A stretch of DNA of 64,000 bases. Origin: Paraburkholderia domus (GTDB taxonomy: Bacteria > Pseudomonadota > Gammaproteobacteria > Burkholderiales > Burkholderiaceae). A program made the position numbers and the translations under genes. Where the stretch lies: the NCBI RefSeq assembly GCF_905220705.1, contig NZ_CAJNAT010000012.1:144913-208912 (forward strand), given 5' to 3'. Numbering within the stretch: the first letter of the stretch is position 1; the number at the start of each line of letters is the position of its first letter. The notes beneath the pieces were generated by a model, which saw only the letters and a list, made by a program, of their open reading frames with translations, was not told the origin of the DNA and searched no databases. Positions 52,483 through 61,146 of this stretch are shown piece by piece.

Positions 52483-53916
52483 TCAATATGACTTCGGCTC
52501 TGCGACGGCCGGCTCGGGGGACGTCGAATCCGGCTGCGGCCCGTCGCCGGGCTCGCCCGACGCGGCCTGCTGAGCCTCGCGGTTATGGGTGAGCCGCTCG
52601 CGTACGAAGCCGATATGCTCACGCAGCACGTAGAACTGGTCCGCATAGGCGAGCGGCATTTTCAGACCGTTCACCGACTCTTCGATCGCATCGAGCCGCT
52701 CGATCAGCGAGGCGCGCTCGGCGGCCGTATGCTCGCTGAGCGCGCTGCGTTCGATCGCGATCAGCGCGCCGTACCAGCGATAGATGCGCGATTTCACCCG
52801 CCACGCATACAGCGACGGCACGACGCGCAGCGCCGGAATCAGCAGCACGATCAGCGGCACCACGACCACCAGCAGCCGGTCCGCGAGACTCGCCAGCCAG
52901 AACGGCAGGACCCGGTAGAGGAAGCTCTTGCCTGACTTGTAGTAGCGGGCGGCGTCGTCGCTGACCGGGAAATCGTGGGCGAGCGGCGCGGGGAACTCGC
53001 CGGCACGCTGCATGATGTTCGCCTTGCCGTGAACCTCGCGTGCCGCTTCGATCAGCAGATCGGAAAGTGCGGGATGCAGCGAGTCGCGCGCCACCAGCTC
53101 AGCGGTCGGTGCAACCATGTGCATCGGTGCGGACGGCAGATTCTTGCCGAGGTCGAACGCGCCCATCGGGATTTCGAGCTGCGTCAGATACGGAAAACGG
53201 CGGGTATAGGCATCCGCTTGAGTGAAGTCGTAAAACTGCACATTCGGCGTGCGATTGAGCTTACCCATCACGGCGGGTTGCGCCGAATCGCCGGCCAGAA
53301 AAGCCGCGTCGACTTTGCCGGCGACCAGTGCCTGGGCTGCGTCGTCGCCGGAGAGCGGCAGGAGTTTGGTCGGGCCGCCAGGCACGATGCCATTGGCTTT
53401 GAGCAGCGCGAGCGCCAGTTCGCGCGTGCCGCTGCCCTCGGCGCCGACCGCCAGCCGCAAACCCTTGAATTCCGAGAGCCGCGCGACCGTCGGTCCGTGA
53501 TAGAAGATTGCCAGCGGTACATAGGCCACGCTGCCGAGCGACATCAGGCCGTCGTGCGTCGAGCCGGGCGCGACGCCGTCCTGCACGAAGGCGACGTCGA
53601 CGTTCGACTTCGGGTCTGAGAGACGCGTGAGATTCTGCAGCGAGCCTTCCGAGGGCAACACGTTCAGGGTGATACGGTTGCGCGCCAGAATCGTCTTGTA
53701 CTTCTGCGCTGCGTTCCAGAAGGTGCTGCCTTCGGGGCCGGCGCTGATCGTCAGCGTACTGGGCGGGGCGGGCTGGATCAGGCGCACGGCGACCCAGATC
53801 GCCGCGGAGGCGACCAGCAGGATCGGCCCGAACGAGACCGCCAGATCGCGCCAGGAGATCGCCACAAAACGGGCGACGAGACGGGGAGGGCGTTTGCGGC
53901 CGGTGGCTGGCTTCAT
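52483..53916 (-). CDS. Membrane-anchored TAXI family TRAP solute-binding protein
   Basis: A 477-residue protein. A TM segment at about residues 26-45 (AVSFGPILLVASAAIWVAVRL) acts as an uncleaved anchor. The TAXI solute-binding domain (TLTISAGPEGSTFWNAAQKYKTIL, SNVDVAFVQDG, GLRLAVGAEGSGTRELALALLKANGI) spans about residues 50-320. A second TM (LLVVVVPLIVLLIPALRVVPSL) near residue 355 and a cytoplasmic helical tail follow. Ordinary TAXI proteins are free periplasmic receptors of about 320 residues with a TRAP permease alongside. No permease gene lies nearby, so this may be a sensor or scaffold rather than a transporter part. Ligand unknown. Confidence 0.87.
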   Translation of the reverse strand: MKPATGRKRPPRLVARFVAISWRDLAVSFGPILLVASAAIWVAVRLIQPAPPSTLTISAGPEGSTFWNAAQKYKTILARNRITLNVLPSEGSLQNLTRLSDPKSNVDVAFVQDGVAPGSTHDGLMSLGSVAYVPLAIFYHGPTVARLSEFKGLRLAVGAEGSGTRELALALLKANGIVPGGPTKLLPLSGDDAAQALVAGKVDAAFLAGDSAQPAVMGKLNRTPNVQFYDFTQADAYTRRFPYLTQLEIPMGAFDLGKNLPSAPMHMVAPTAELVARDSLHPALSDLLIEAAREVHGKANIMQRAGEFPAPLAHDFPVSDDAARYYKSGKSFLYRVLPFWLASLADRLLVVVVPLIVLLIPALRVVPSLYAWRVKSRIYRWYGALIAIERSALSEHTAAERASLIERLDAIEESVNGLKMPLAYADQFYVLREHIGFVRERLTHNREAQQAASGEPGDGPQPDSTSPEPAVAEPKSY

Positions 53917-54594
53917 CAGGTGACGTGACGGCTACGGTCGAAAGTGAACAGGGTGGCGGCGCTCTGCGGCGCGCGAACCGGGGGCGAGGCGCGCGCCATG
54001 CCGGGCTCGCCGCCGCGAAAGACGCACAGGCCGCACGAGTCGCGCCGCAGCGCGCGTCGCGCCGATGGTACCCGAGAATCGCGCGGCGGCGCAGCGTCCA
54101 GCCGGGGCGGGCGCCGTCAAACCCGTAACAATTCGTGAACGGCGCGTGAACAGCGCGTGACCGACTTGTGACCGGCCGATGAACCCTTCCCGAACCAGAA
54201 TATGAACGGCGCATGAATAAAACACGATCCATGCCCCCATGGCAACCAGCAGGCACCCTGAGGTACGACTAAACCCTTTGCGCTTCTGGCGCGGCTAGAT
54301 TAAATTGTGCATCGCTGCCGCGAACAGATGTTTGCGCAGCGTGACCCGGCACGACAGACAAGAACCGGGCGCGCTGGCGGACTTCGCGGCTTGCCGGCTC
54401 CCGTACCGCATTGCATGCGTGGCATCGCATGCGGCTAATGGTGGCCGGCCTCTCTCGCCTCTCGCACACTGTGTTGCAGCCATAGTCGGCCGTCGCTGAG
54501 CCGCGCGTTGTCGCGTCGGAAGCATGGCCGCCGGTAGTCGTAACGAAGCCGCTTGTACATGCGGTCCAATGTGTAGCTAAGGAGAAGAGAAACT
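53917..54594. other. 678-bp intergenic region between TAXI and BON genes
   Basis: Divergent promoter region without a credible gene. It holds the 11-bp phased TGAAC-like array at 54125-54218. The last 20 bases give a strong ribosome site (AAGGAGAAGAG) for the BON gene. Confidence 0.5.
54125..54218. repeat. TGAAC-like motifs in 11-bp phase
   Basis: TGAAC/TGACC/TGAAT motifs start at 54136, 54147, 54158, 54169, 54180, 54203 and 54214. Weaker forms (GTAAC, CGAAC) occupy the phase positions 54125 and 54191. Five consecutive intervals are exactly 11 bp. Either a decayed 11-bp tandem repeat or a helically phased set of protein half-sites. Confidence 0.65.
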
Positions 54595-54948
54595 ATGAAA
54601 TCGGTCGGTTTTCTGAAAACGCTGGGCTCGGTCGTGGCAATGGTAGTGGCGTGCAACGTATACGCTCAGGCAAGCGATGCGACGGCTACAGGCACGACCG
54701 CAGCGCCGGCTGCAAGCGCCAAGTCCGTCAAGAAGGCCAATGGCCAACTGGGTCGCAAGGTGCGCAGCGCGCTCGCCAAGGCGCAAGGCATCGACGTCTC
54801 GAATATCGCCGTGCGGGCTCATGGCGGCGCCGTGACCTTGACGGGCTCGGTGCCTGACCAAGGCCAGATCGACGCTGCCGGCCAGGCGGCCAAGGGCGTC
54901 GCGGGCGTGACGTCGGTGTCGAACAAGCTGACCGTTGTGCAGCAGTAA
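54595..54948 (+). CDS. BON-domain periplasmic protein
   Basis: A 117-residue protein with a signal peptide (FLKTLGSVVAMVVACNVYAQA) and one BON domain: GRKVRSALAKAQGIDVSNIAVRAHGGAVTLTGSVPDQGQIDAAGQAAKGVAGVTSVSNKLTVV, with the conserved GxVTLxGxV and AxxVxGVxxVxNxL pattern. BON proteins (OsmY type) are periplasmic, phospholipid- or envelope-associated and often induced by osmotic stress. The strong AAGGAGAAGAG ribosome site supports the ATG at 54595. A clear terminator follows about 135 bp downstream. Monocistronic. Confidence 0.9.
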   Translation: MKSVGFLKTLGSVVAMVVACNVYAQASDATATGTTAAPAASAKSVKKANGQLGRKVRSALAKAQGIDVSNIAVRAHGGAVTLTGSVPDQGQIDAAGQAAKGVAGVTSVSNKLTVVQQ

Positions 54949-55083
54949 GACAGTGGCAACGAGCAGGCCGCAATGAGCGGCTTGCAATAAGCGCACGAGG
55001 CGCCGGCAGGCGCGGAGGGCTGCATCGGAAAGGTGCATGCGATTCGACATCGCGATGCGTCAGTGCAATGCACGCCAGCGCGA

Positions 55084-55115
55084 GGGTTCCGGCGAATAGC
55101 CGGAGCCCTTTTTTT
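55084..55115 (+). terminator. Terminator after BON gene
   Basis: GGG-TT-CCGGC (55084-55093) pairs with GCCGG-AG-CCC (55099-55108), a 10-bp stem with one G-U pair, followed by seven T. Confidence 0.88.
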
Positions 55116-55274
55116 CGCTTTATTTTTCGTGGCGATGCTTTTTGAAACGGTGATGATGGGTCTGGTCAGTTCCGGGTTGAACCGCGGCATCGCAACGGCC
55201 CGTCTGTGTGCTGCGACACACTATTGACGCGCCGCTAAGCGTACTGTGAGGCAAGCGGACCCGGAGTCAAAGCC

Positions 55275-55523
55275 ATGGAAACCACGCGTTTGCGTTATAC
55301 CGATCTGCCGATCGGCGATCGGGCGGCTTTCGAACTAGTGTGCGCGCGGCACGGTTTTGCGCCGGCGCATTTCGACATCAGCGCTTGCGCGGATCCACTC
55401 GATGCCGCGCACGAACGCCTCGTCACGATTCGGCGCGGCGGCTGGGCGCAGTCCTATCACGAGCATCACGGCCAATGGGTCAGGCAGTTCGAGACCGACC
55501 TGACCTGCAGGTTTTTCAAATAG
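55275..55523 (+). CDS. Small hypothetical protein
   Basis: An 82-residue soluble protein I do not recognise. It is well balanced in composition (METTRLRYTDLPIGDRAAFELVCARHGFAPAHFDIS...), with two cysteines near the middle, a THE-like charged segment (RRGGWAQSYHEHHGQWVRQFETDL) and a basic aromatic end (CRFFK). A GGAG site 9 bases upstream supports the ATG at 55275. Isolated between the BON terminator and the TauE gene, converging on the latter. Real gene likely; function unknown. Confidence 0.6.
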   Translation: METTRLRYTDLPIGDRAAFELVCARHGFAPAHFDISACADPLDAAHERLVTIRRGGWAQSYHEHHGQWVRQFETDLTCRFFK

Positions 55524-55627
55524 AAGTGGCCTGGGTGCGCTGGCATTTTTGCCAGTTGCGGAAGCCAGCCACCTGAGGCGGATGCTTCAAGCCGGTTATC
55601 GAGGCCGCCGCCTGTCAGGGCGCCGCT

Positions 55628-56416
55628 TCATGCCAGTACGAGGCGCACGCCGACCAGGGTGAGGGTGGCGGCGAGCACATTGCGCAGCAGCGCGTCCGGC
55701 GCGCGCGACGACAGATAACTGCCAACCGCGATGCCCGGCAATGACCCCACCAGCAGCGACAACAGCATCGACCAGTCGACCGAGCCCAGCAGCCAATGGC
55801 CCGCGCCCGCCAGCAGCGTGAGCGGAACCGCATGCGCGATATCGGAGCCGACGATGCGCGTGGTCGGCAGCAACGGATAGAGCAGCAACAACACCGTCAC
55901 GCCGATGGCGCCCGCACCGACCGAAGTCAGCGACACCAGCACGCCCAGCACCGCGCCGGTCAGCATGGTGAGCGCGAGCGTGCGCCCTTGCCTGGGCGCG
56001 CGCTGGCGGCGTGCGCCGAGCGCCGCGAGTTGCGGGCGGAATACCAGGGCCACCGCCGTCACCAGCAGGGCGGCGCCGAGCACAATCTGGATCAGCCGGC
56101 TCGCGCCCGGTGTGTCCATCCCGTAACGATGCAGCAGAACCAGGGTGATGGTCGCCGCCGGCACGCTGCCGGCGGCCAGACGCAGTGTGATCTGCCAGTC
56201 GACGGAGCCTTTCAGGCCATGCACCAGCGTGCCGGTCGCCTTGGTGGCGGCGGCGTACAACAGATCGGTGCCGACCGCGGTGGCCGGATGCACGTTGAAC
56301 AGCAGGACCAGGATCGGCGTCATCAGCGAGCCGCCGCCGACGCCCGTCAGGCCGACCAGAAAGCCAACGAACAGGCCGGAGACGGAGTACAGCAGATTGA
56401 TGTGGGGAAGAGCCAT
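55628..56416 (-). CDS. Sulfite exporter TauE/SafE family protein
   Basis: A 262-residue membrane protein with about eight TM segments in two repeated halves. GLFVGFLVGLTGVGGGSLMTPILVLLFNVHPATAVGTDLLYAAATK is the first TauE repeat, and GAVLGVLVSLTSVGAGAIGVTVLLLLYPLLPTTRIVGSDIAHAVPLTLLAG the second. Family members export sulfoacetate, sulfite or related organic anions and also affect other substrates; none can be assigned here. Flanked by unrelated genes, 250 bp from the LysE-type gene. Confidence 0.9.
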   Translation of the reverse strand: MALPHINLLYSVSGLFVGFLVGLTGVGGGSLMTPILVLLFNVHPATAVGTDLLYAAATKATGTLVHGLKGSVDWQITLRLAAGSVPAATITLVLLHRYGMDTPGASRLIQIVLGAALLVTAVALVFRPQLAALGARRQRAPRQGRTLALTMLTGAVLGVLVSLTSVGAGAIGVTVLLLLYPLLPTTRIVGSDIAHAVPLTLLAGAGHWLLGSVDWSMLLSLLVGSLPGIAVGSYLSSRAPDALLRNVLAATLTLVGVRLVLA

Positions 56417-56665
56417 TGGGCAGACCGCTGACGGTCGGGTGGGTGGACAGGTTAGGCGGCAAGGCCGGCGCGCGTCTGCCTTCGAGCGTCGGCGAATGTC
56501 GGCGACAGGCCCGCGGCGGCACGGCGAAAGCCGCTATTGTCGCAAAACTGCCGCGCTTGCGTACAAAGCACTACGACCGGCCCTGCTGCACCGCCTGCAT
56601 CCGGTCGATCAGCGCCAGCACTTCGGGCCGGCGCTCGCCCTTTGCATGCCGCCGCCAAACCTCAC

Positions 56666-57313
56666 TCAAAGTGCACGGCGAATCTCGACGATGCCGAACG
56701 CCGCCAGCGTGAATCCGACGATCCGGTCGATCGCGAGGCGCAGCTTGCTGCCGATCGCGTGACGCGCGAGCGACACCACGGTCACGAGAAAACACCACCA
56801 CGCGATCGAACCGCAAAACACGCCACCGACCGTGGTCAGCGCGATGCTCGATGAAAACGCCCCACGCGGCGCGAGCGTCGTGAACAGCGCGGCGAACATG
56901 ATGACGGTTTGCGGATTCGTCAACGTGAGCAGCAACGAACTCGCATACGCGCGCAGCGCGCCGGCGCGGCCCACCTGCGCGAGCTTGCCGTTGCTGTCGC
57001 CATTACCGTTGGCCGCGTCGGCGGGCGCCTTTTGCAGCAAGGTGCGCACGCCGAGATAAAGCAGAAACAGACCGGCGAGCAGATGCAAGGGTCGGTCGTA
57101 GGCGAGCATGAACTGCGAGATGCCGACGAGGCCAAGCGCCGCGATCAGGCCATACACCGCATCGCCTGTCGCAATACCGAAGCCGATGGCGAGCCCTGCG
57201 CGCGGACCGCCCGTAAGTGTGCGGCGAATGCACAGCATGCCCATTGGCCCGACCGGCGCGGCAATCGCGAGGCCGACGCCCGCGGAGGTGACGAAGAGAC
57301 TGGCTGTGGACAT
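56666..57313 (-). CDS. LysE/RhtB family exporter
   Basis: A 215-residue inner-membrane protein with about six TM segments. GVGLAIAAPVGPMGMLCIRRTLTGGPRAGLAIGFGIATGDAVYGLIA is the LysE superfamily N-terminal signature (PGPxxxx, here PVGPMG). LTNPQTVIMFAALFT is the second conserved region. Such proteins export amino acids or derivatives by proton antiport. AAAGG five bases before the ATG. Divergent from a LysR regulator across 333 bp, a common LysR-exporter pairing. Confidence 0.88.
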   Translation of the reverse strand: MSTASLFVTSAGVGLAIAAPVGPMGMLCIRRTLTGGPRAGLAIGFGIATGDAVYGLIAALGLVGISQFMLAYDRPLHLLAGLFLLYLGVRTLLQKAPADAANGNGDSNGKLAQVGRAGALRAYASSLLLTLTNPQTVIMFAALFTTLAPRGAFSSSIALTTVGGVFCGSIAWWCFLVTVVSLARHAIGSKLRLAIDRIVGFTLAAFGIVEIRRAL

Positions 57314-57646
57314 GGGAAACCTTTATGGGTTGTTCTGGTTCGTGGTGAGTCGTACCGCGCTTTTCGCTAGCGAACGTGCGAACGTGCGACCGGGCGACCG
57401 GGCGTCAGGCCGGCGCGCCGTCAAGCATAGCCAGACCGAAAATCCCGAGCAAGGCTGCGAGCGGCAAGCAGCGCGACGCCGCACCGCGTTAACCTGCGCA
57501 GTCTGACATACGTTCAACCTTCGCAAGTCAGCGCGCGATCAACAGCGCAAACCCACACGCCGGCGGTGGATACCCTGGGATGGACTCAGCCTCCGCCTTC
57601 CTCGGGCATAATTTTCCCACTTCATATTGCCGGGGCATCCCCGTTC
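57314..57646. promoter_or_regulatory. Divergent promoter region, LysE / LysR
   Basis: 333 bp. It includes a run of related octamers from 57370: GCGAACGT twice, GCGACCGG twice, then GCGTCAGG. A LysR-type TNNA site is probable here, but I could not single one out. Confidence 0.45.
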
Positions 57647-58540
57647 ATGTGGCAAATCGATCAGGTGACATTGCGCTTGTTCATCGCCGTCTGCGAGGAA
57701 GGCACGATTGCGCGTGCGGCCGAACGCGAGTTCATCGCGCCGTCCGCCGTCAGCAAGCGGCTCGCCGATCTCGAAGCGTTGGTCGACGTCGCCCTGCTCT
57801 CGCGCAGCCAGCGCGGCGTGCGCGCGACCGCCGCCGGTGAAGCGCTGCTCAGGCATGCACGTCTCATCATGCGCGGCCACGAACGGTTGCAGGCGGAGCT
57901 CAGCGAATATGCGGCTGGCGCACGCGGTCATGTACGGGTGCTGGCGAATGTGTCGTCGATGGTCGAGTTTCTGCCCGAGGCGTTGGCGGTGTTTCTGAAA
58001 GCCAATCCGCAGGTTCGTGTCGATGTCGAAGAGCGCGTCAGCACCGAGATCGTGCGCGGTCTGGAAGAGGGGGTGGCCGATCTCGGCATCTGCCGCGATG
58101 CGGTGCCGATGGGCGGTCTCGACGTGCTGCAGTATCGCTCCGATCATCTCGCGCTGATTGTGCCGCGCGATCATCCACTGGCCGGTGAGGCCGCAATCAG
58201 CTTCGCGCAGACGCTGGCGTTCGATCATCTCGGGCTCGCATCGAACGCATCGGTGAACGCGTTGATGCAGCGCATTGCGTTGGAAAAAGGCCACGAGCTC
58301 AACTATCGAACCTACGTCTCGACCTTCGACGCCGCGTATCGTTTTATCCAGGCGGGCCTTGCGGTCGCGATCCTGCCGGGCGAGGCGCTGCCCAGGCATG
58401 CCGCCAACGAATACGGCATCGTCGCCGTACCGTTGCGTGAAGCGTGGGCAGAGCGGCGCTTCGTGATCTGCATGCGCGACCGCAATGCGCTGACGCTGAC
58501 GGCGTCGCACTTACTCGACCATTTGCTGCGCTCGGTTTGA
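57647..58540 (+). CDS. LysR family transcriptional regulator
   Basis: A 297-residue LysR protein from the ATG at 57647. WQIDQVTLRLFIAVCEEGTIARAAEREFIAPSAVSKRLADLEALVDVALLSRSQRGVRATAAGEAL is the DNA-binding domain. The effector domain includes EDGVADLGIC-like EEGVADLGICRDAV and GLAVAILPGEALPRHA. Placed 209 bp before the lyase/CoA-transferase/MFS operon on the same strand and divergent from the LysE gene, so either could be its target; co-direction with the catabolic operon makes that a good guess. Confidence 0.88.
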   Translation: MWQIDQVTLRLFIAVCEEGTIARAAEREFIAPSAVSKRLADLEALVDVALLSRSQRGVRATAAGEALLRHARLIMRGHERLQAELSEYAAGARGHVRVLANVSSMVEFLPEALAVFLKANPQVRVDVEERVSTEIVRGLEEGVADLGICRDAVPMGGLDVLQYRSDHLALIVPRDHPLAGEAAISFAQTLAFDHLGLASNASVNALMQRIALEKGHELNYRTYVSTFDAAYRFIQAGLAVAILPGEALPRHAANEYGIVAVPLREAWAERRFVICMRDRNALTLTASHLLDHLLRSV

Positions 58541-58749
58541 GCGCAGTCTAACTACCCTCTGAAAAGCCCTTAAGGGTTTCCCCCTTGCGACGGCGAACGC
58601 CCGTCCTGCTTGCCTGCGCCGCCATCGCGAGCGGCGATGGAGTGCGTCGTCAACGCAGACTTTGCCGCGCGATCGCGGCGGGGCACGCTGTCACTCAGCT
58701 GCTTCATTCCCTGCATTCCACGCACGATTCAAGACCGGGATTCAAGACC

Positions 58750-59727
58750 ATGAGTGACACCCACGAGCGCGTCGTCGTGACCGAAGTCGGCATGCGCGAC
58801 GGCCTGCAAAGCATTGCCCGCACGATGCCCACCGAGTCCAAGCGGCGCTGGATCGACGCTGCCTATGCCGCCGGCGTGCGGCATATGGAAGTCGCGTCGT
58901 TCGTGCCGGCGAAGCTGCTGCCGCAAATGGCCGACGCCGACGAAGTGATCGCCCACGCGCTCACCTACGACGATCTGATCGTGACGGCGTTGGTACCGAA
59001 CCTGAAGGGCGCACAACGCGCGCTCGAGTCCGGTGTACATCGGATCGTCGCGCCGATTTCGGTGAGCACGGCGCATAGCCTGGCCAATGTTCGCAAGACG
59101 CCTGCCGAGATGATCGAAGTATTTGCCGCGATGCGCGAGTTGATCGACAGCGCGGCTAGCGCGAACACGCGGCGTGTCGAACTGATCGCTGGATTGTCGA
59201 CGGTATTCGGTTGCACGCTGCAAGGCGCGGTGCCTTACGCCGATATCGCCACGATTGCGCGCGCCGCGTTGCAGGCGGGCGCCGACGTCATTGCACTCGG
59301 CGACACCACCGGCGAGGCGACGCCGCGCCAGGTCGGCGAAATCATCGAACTGGTGCGTGAAGTCGCTGGCAGCAAGCTGCGTTCGCTGCATTTCCATGAC
59401 ACGCGTGGCCTCGGTCTTGCGAATACGCTGATCGCGCTGCAGCACGGCATCCGCGAATTCGACGCGTCGCTGGCCGGCCTTGGCGGCTGTCCCCATGCGC
59501 CGGGTGCGACCGGCAACGTGAACACCGAAGACCTCGTGTTCATGCTCGACAGCATGGGCTACGACACCGGTATTGACCTCGCCAGACTCATCGCATCGCG
59601 CGACATACTCGCCGACGCGTTACCCGGCGAACCGCTGTACGGCTATCTGGCGCGTGCCGGTTTGCCGAAGCAATTCAGCGTCGTCGCTCAACGTTTTGAT
59701 CCGTCCGAATCACAGGTGCAGTCATGA
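58750..59727 (+). CDS. Hydroxymethylglutaryl-CoA lyase-like enzyme
   Basis: A 325-residue DRE-TIM metallolyase. VVTEVGMRDGLQS is the RDGLQ motif, HFHDTRGLGLANTLIAL carries the metal-binding His residues, and SLAGLGGCPHAPGATGNVNTEDLVFML is the HMG-CoA lyase signature with its active-site Cys. Known members cleave 3-hydroxy-3-methylglutaryl-CoA to acetyl-CoA and acetoacetate; relatives cleave citramalyl-CoA-like substrates. The next gene, a CoA transferase, overlaps its stop by ATGA, so substrate activation and cleavage are translationally coupled. Start at the ATG at 58750; the upstream open frame to 58585 is leader. Confidence 0.88.
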   Translation: MSDTHERVVVTEVGMRDGLQSIARTMPTESKRRWIDAAYAAGVRHMEVASFVPAKLLPQMADADEVIAHALTYDDLIVTALVPNLKGAQRALESGVHRIVAPISVSTAHSLANVRKTPAEMIEVFAAMRELIDSAASANTRRVELIAGLSTVFGCTLQGAVPYADIATIARAALQAGADVIALGDTTGEATPRQVGEIIELVREVAGSKLRSLHFHDTRGLGLANTLIALQHGIREFDASLAGLGGCPHAPGATGNVNTEDLVFMLDSMGYDTGIDLARLIASRDILADALPGEPLYGYLARAGLPKQFSVVAQRFDPSESQVQS

Positions 59728-60980
59728 ATCCGTTTTCTTCTACGTCCGCTTCCTCAGCTTCTTCCGCCCCTGCGTCTTCGGCGGAGCAGCAGAGCGCGTT
59801 GCCGCTTGCGGGCATTCGCGTGGTCGAGTTGTCGCATATGGTGATGGGGCCGACATGCGGGATGATTCTTGGCGACCTCGGCGCTGAAGTCATCAAGGTC
59901 GAGCCGCCGCGCGGTGACGGTACGCGCCGTCTGCTCGGTACAGGTGCGGGCTTCTTTCGCACCTTCAATCGCAACAAGAAGAGTGTCGCGCTCGATCTCG
60001 AAAGCGAAGCGGGACTGGCCGCGCTGCACAAGCTGGTCGACACCGCCGACGTATTCGTCGAGAACTTCAAGCCGGGCCGCATGGCGAGCCTGGGCCTCGA
60101 TTACGCGTCGCTGCGCGAACGCAATCCCAAGCTGATTTACGTCTCGCATAAGGGCTTTCTGAACGGTCCGTACGAACACCGTCTCGCGCTCGACGAAGTC
60201 GTGCAGATGATGGCCGGCCTCGCCTACATGACCGGGCCGGTAGGCCGGCCGTTGCGTGCCGGCAGTTCGGTCAACGACATCATGGGCGGCATGTTCGGCG
60301 CGATCGGTGTGCTTGCCGCGTTGCACGAACGGCATACGAGCGGACGCGGCAAGGAAGTGCAGAGCGCGCTGTTCGAAAACTGCGTGCTGCTCTCCGCGCA
60401 ACACATGCAGCAGTTCGCCGCGACCGGTGTGCCCGCTGCGCCGATGCCCGAGCGCATTAGCGCATGGGCCGTCTACGACGTGTTCCGGCTTGCCAACGAC
60501 GAGCAGATGTTTATTGCCGCCACCGGCGATGGGCAGTGGCGCGCGCTGTGCGCGATTCTCGGCCGCGCCGACCTGCTGGCCGACTCGCGCCTCGCGACCA
60601 ATAACGATCGCGTGCTGGCGCGCGAATGGTTGCTGAAGACGCTCGGCGAAACCTTGAGTGGCTTCGAAGGCGCGGCGCTCGTGCCATTGTTTGAGCGCGA
60701 TCACATTCCGTTCGCGTCGATCACGAAACCCGAAGACCTGTTCGACGATCCGCATCTGAACCAGAGCGGCGGGCTTGCGCGACTGACGCTCGATGATGGA
60801 AGCGAAACCGCGATGCCCCTGCTGCCGATTTCGATGGACGGTGCCCGTCTGCAACCGCGTCAGCCGATCGCAAAGATCGGCGAGCACACCGCTGATGTGC
60901 TGCGTGGGTTGGGCTACGACGAAGTACAGATCGCGGCGTTGGGCGGTGGTGTGGCACAGGCGCCGCGAGCAGCGGCGTGA
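59724..60980 (+). CDS. CaiB/BaiF family (type III) CoA transferase
   Basis: A 418-residue family III CoA transferase. PLAGIRVVELSHMVMGPTCGMILGDLGAEVIKVEPPRGDGTRRL is the N-terminal signature. HRLALDEVVQMMAGLAYMTG contains the catalytic Asp position, and GSSVNDIMGGMFGAIGVLAALHERHTSGRGKEVQ follows in the usual order. Transfers CoA between carboxylic acids. Coupled to the HMG-CoA-lyase-like gene, and so probably activates its dicarboxylate substrate (for example 3-hydroxy-3-methylglutarate) using succinyl-CoA or similar. The exact acceptor is inferred. Confidence 0.9.
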   Translation: MNPFSSTSASSASSAPASSAEQQSALPLAGIRVVELSHMVMGPTCGMILGDLGAEVIKVEPPRGDGTRRLLGTGAGFFRTFNRNKKSVALDLESEAGLAALHKLVDTADVFVENFKPGRMASLGLDYASLRERNPKLIYVSHKGFLNGPYEHRLALDEVVQMMAGLAYMTGPVGRPLRAGSSVNDIMGGMFGAIGVLAALHERHTSGRGKEVQSALFENCVLLSAQHMQQFAATGVPAAPMPERISAWAVYDVFRLANDEQMFIAATGDGQWRALCAILGRADLLADSRLATNNDRVLAREWLLKTLGETLSGFEGAALVPLFERDHIPFASITKPEDLFDDPHLNQSGGLARLTLDDGSETAMPLLPISMDGARLQPRQPIAKIGEHTADVLRGLGYDEVQIAALGGGVAQAPRAAA

Positions 60981-61146
60981 GCGTAGCGACGCATGAGGCG
61001 TCAAGCAAAGCTGCCAGGGCACAACGACCCGTGAGGCATCCTGCGCAAACGCCTGAGCGTAGCGACCTTGCTTGTGGGCGTTCGACGCGTCGAGCGTAGT
61101 CAACCAATCTTATCCGGCGTCAGACCGGAATTCATGGAGACAGACG

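Noticed and set aside
55033..55227. A 64-codon frame with a hydrophobic segment after the BON gene.
   Set aside because: It runs through the BON terminator hairpin and T run, and has no ribosome site.
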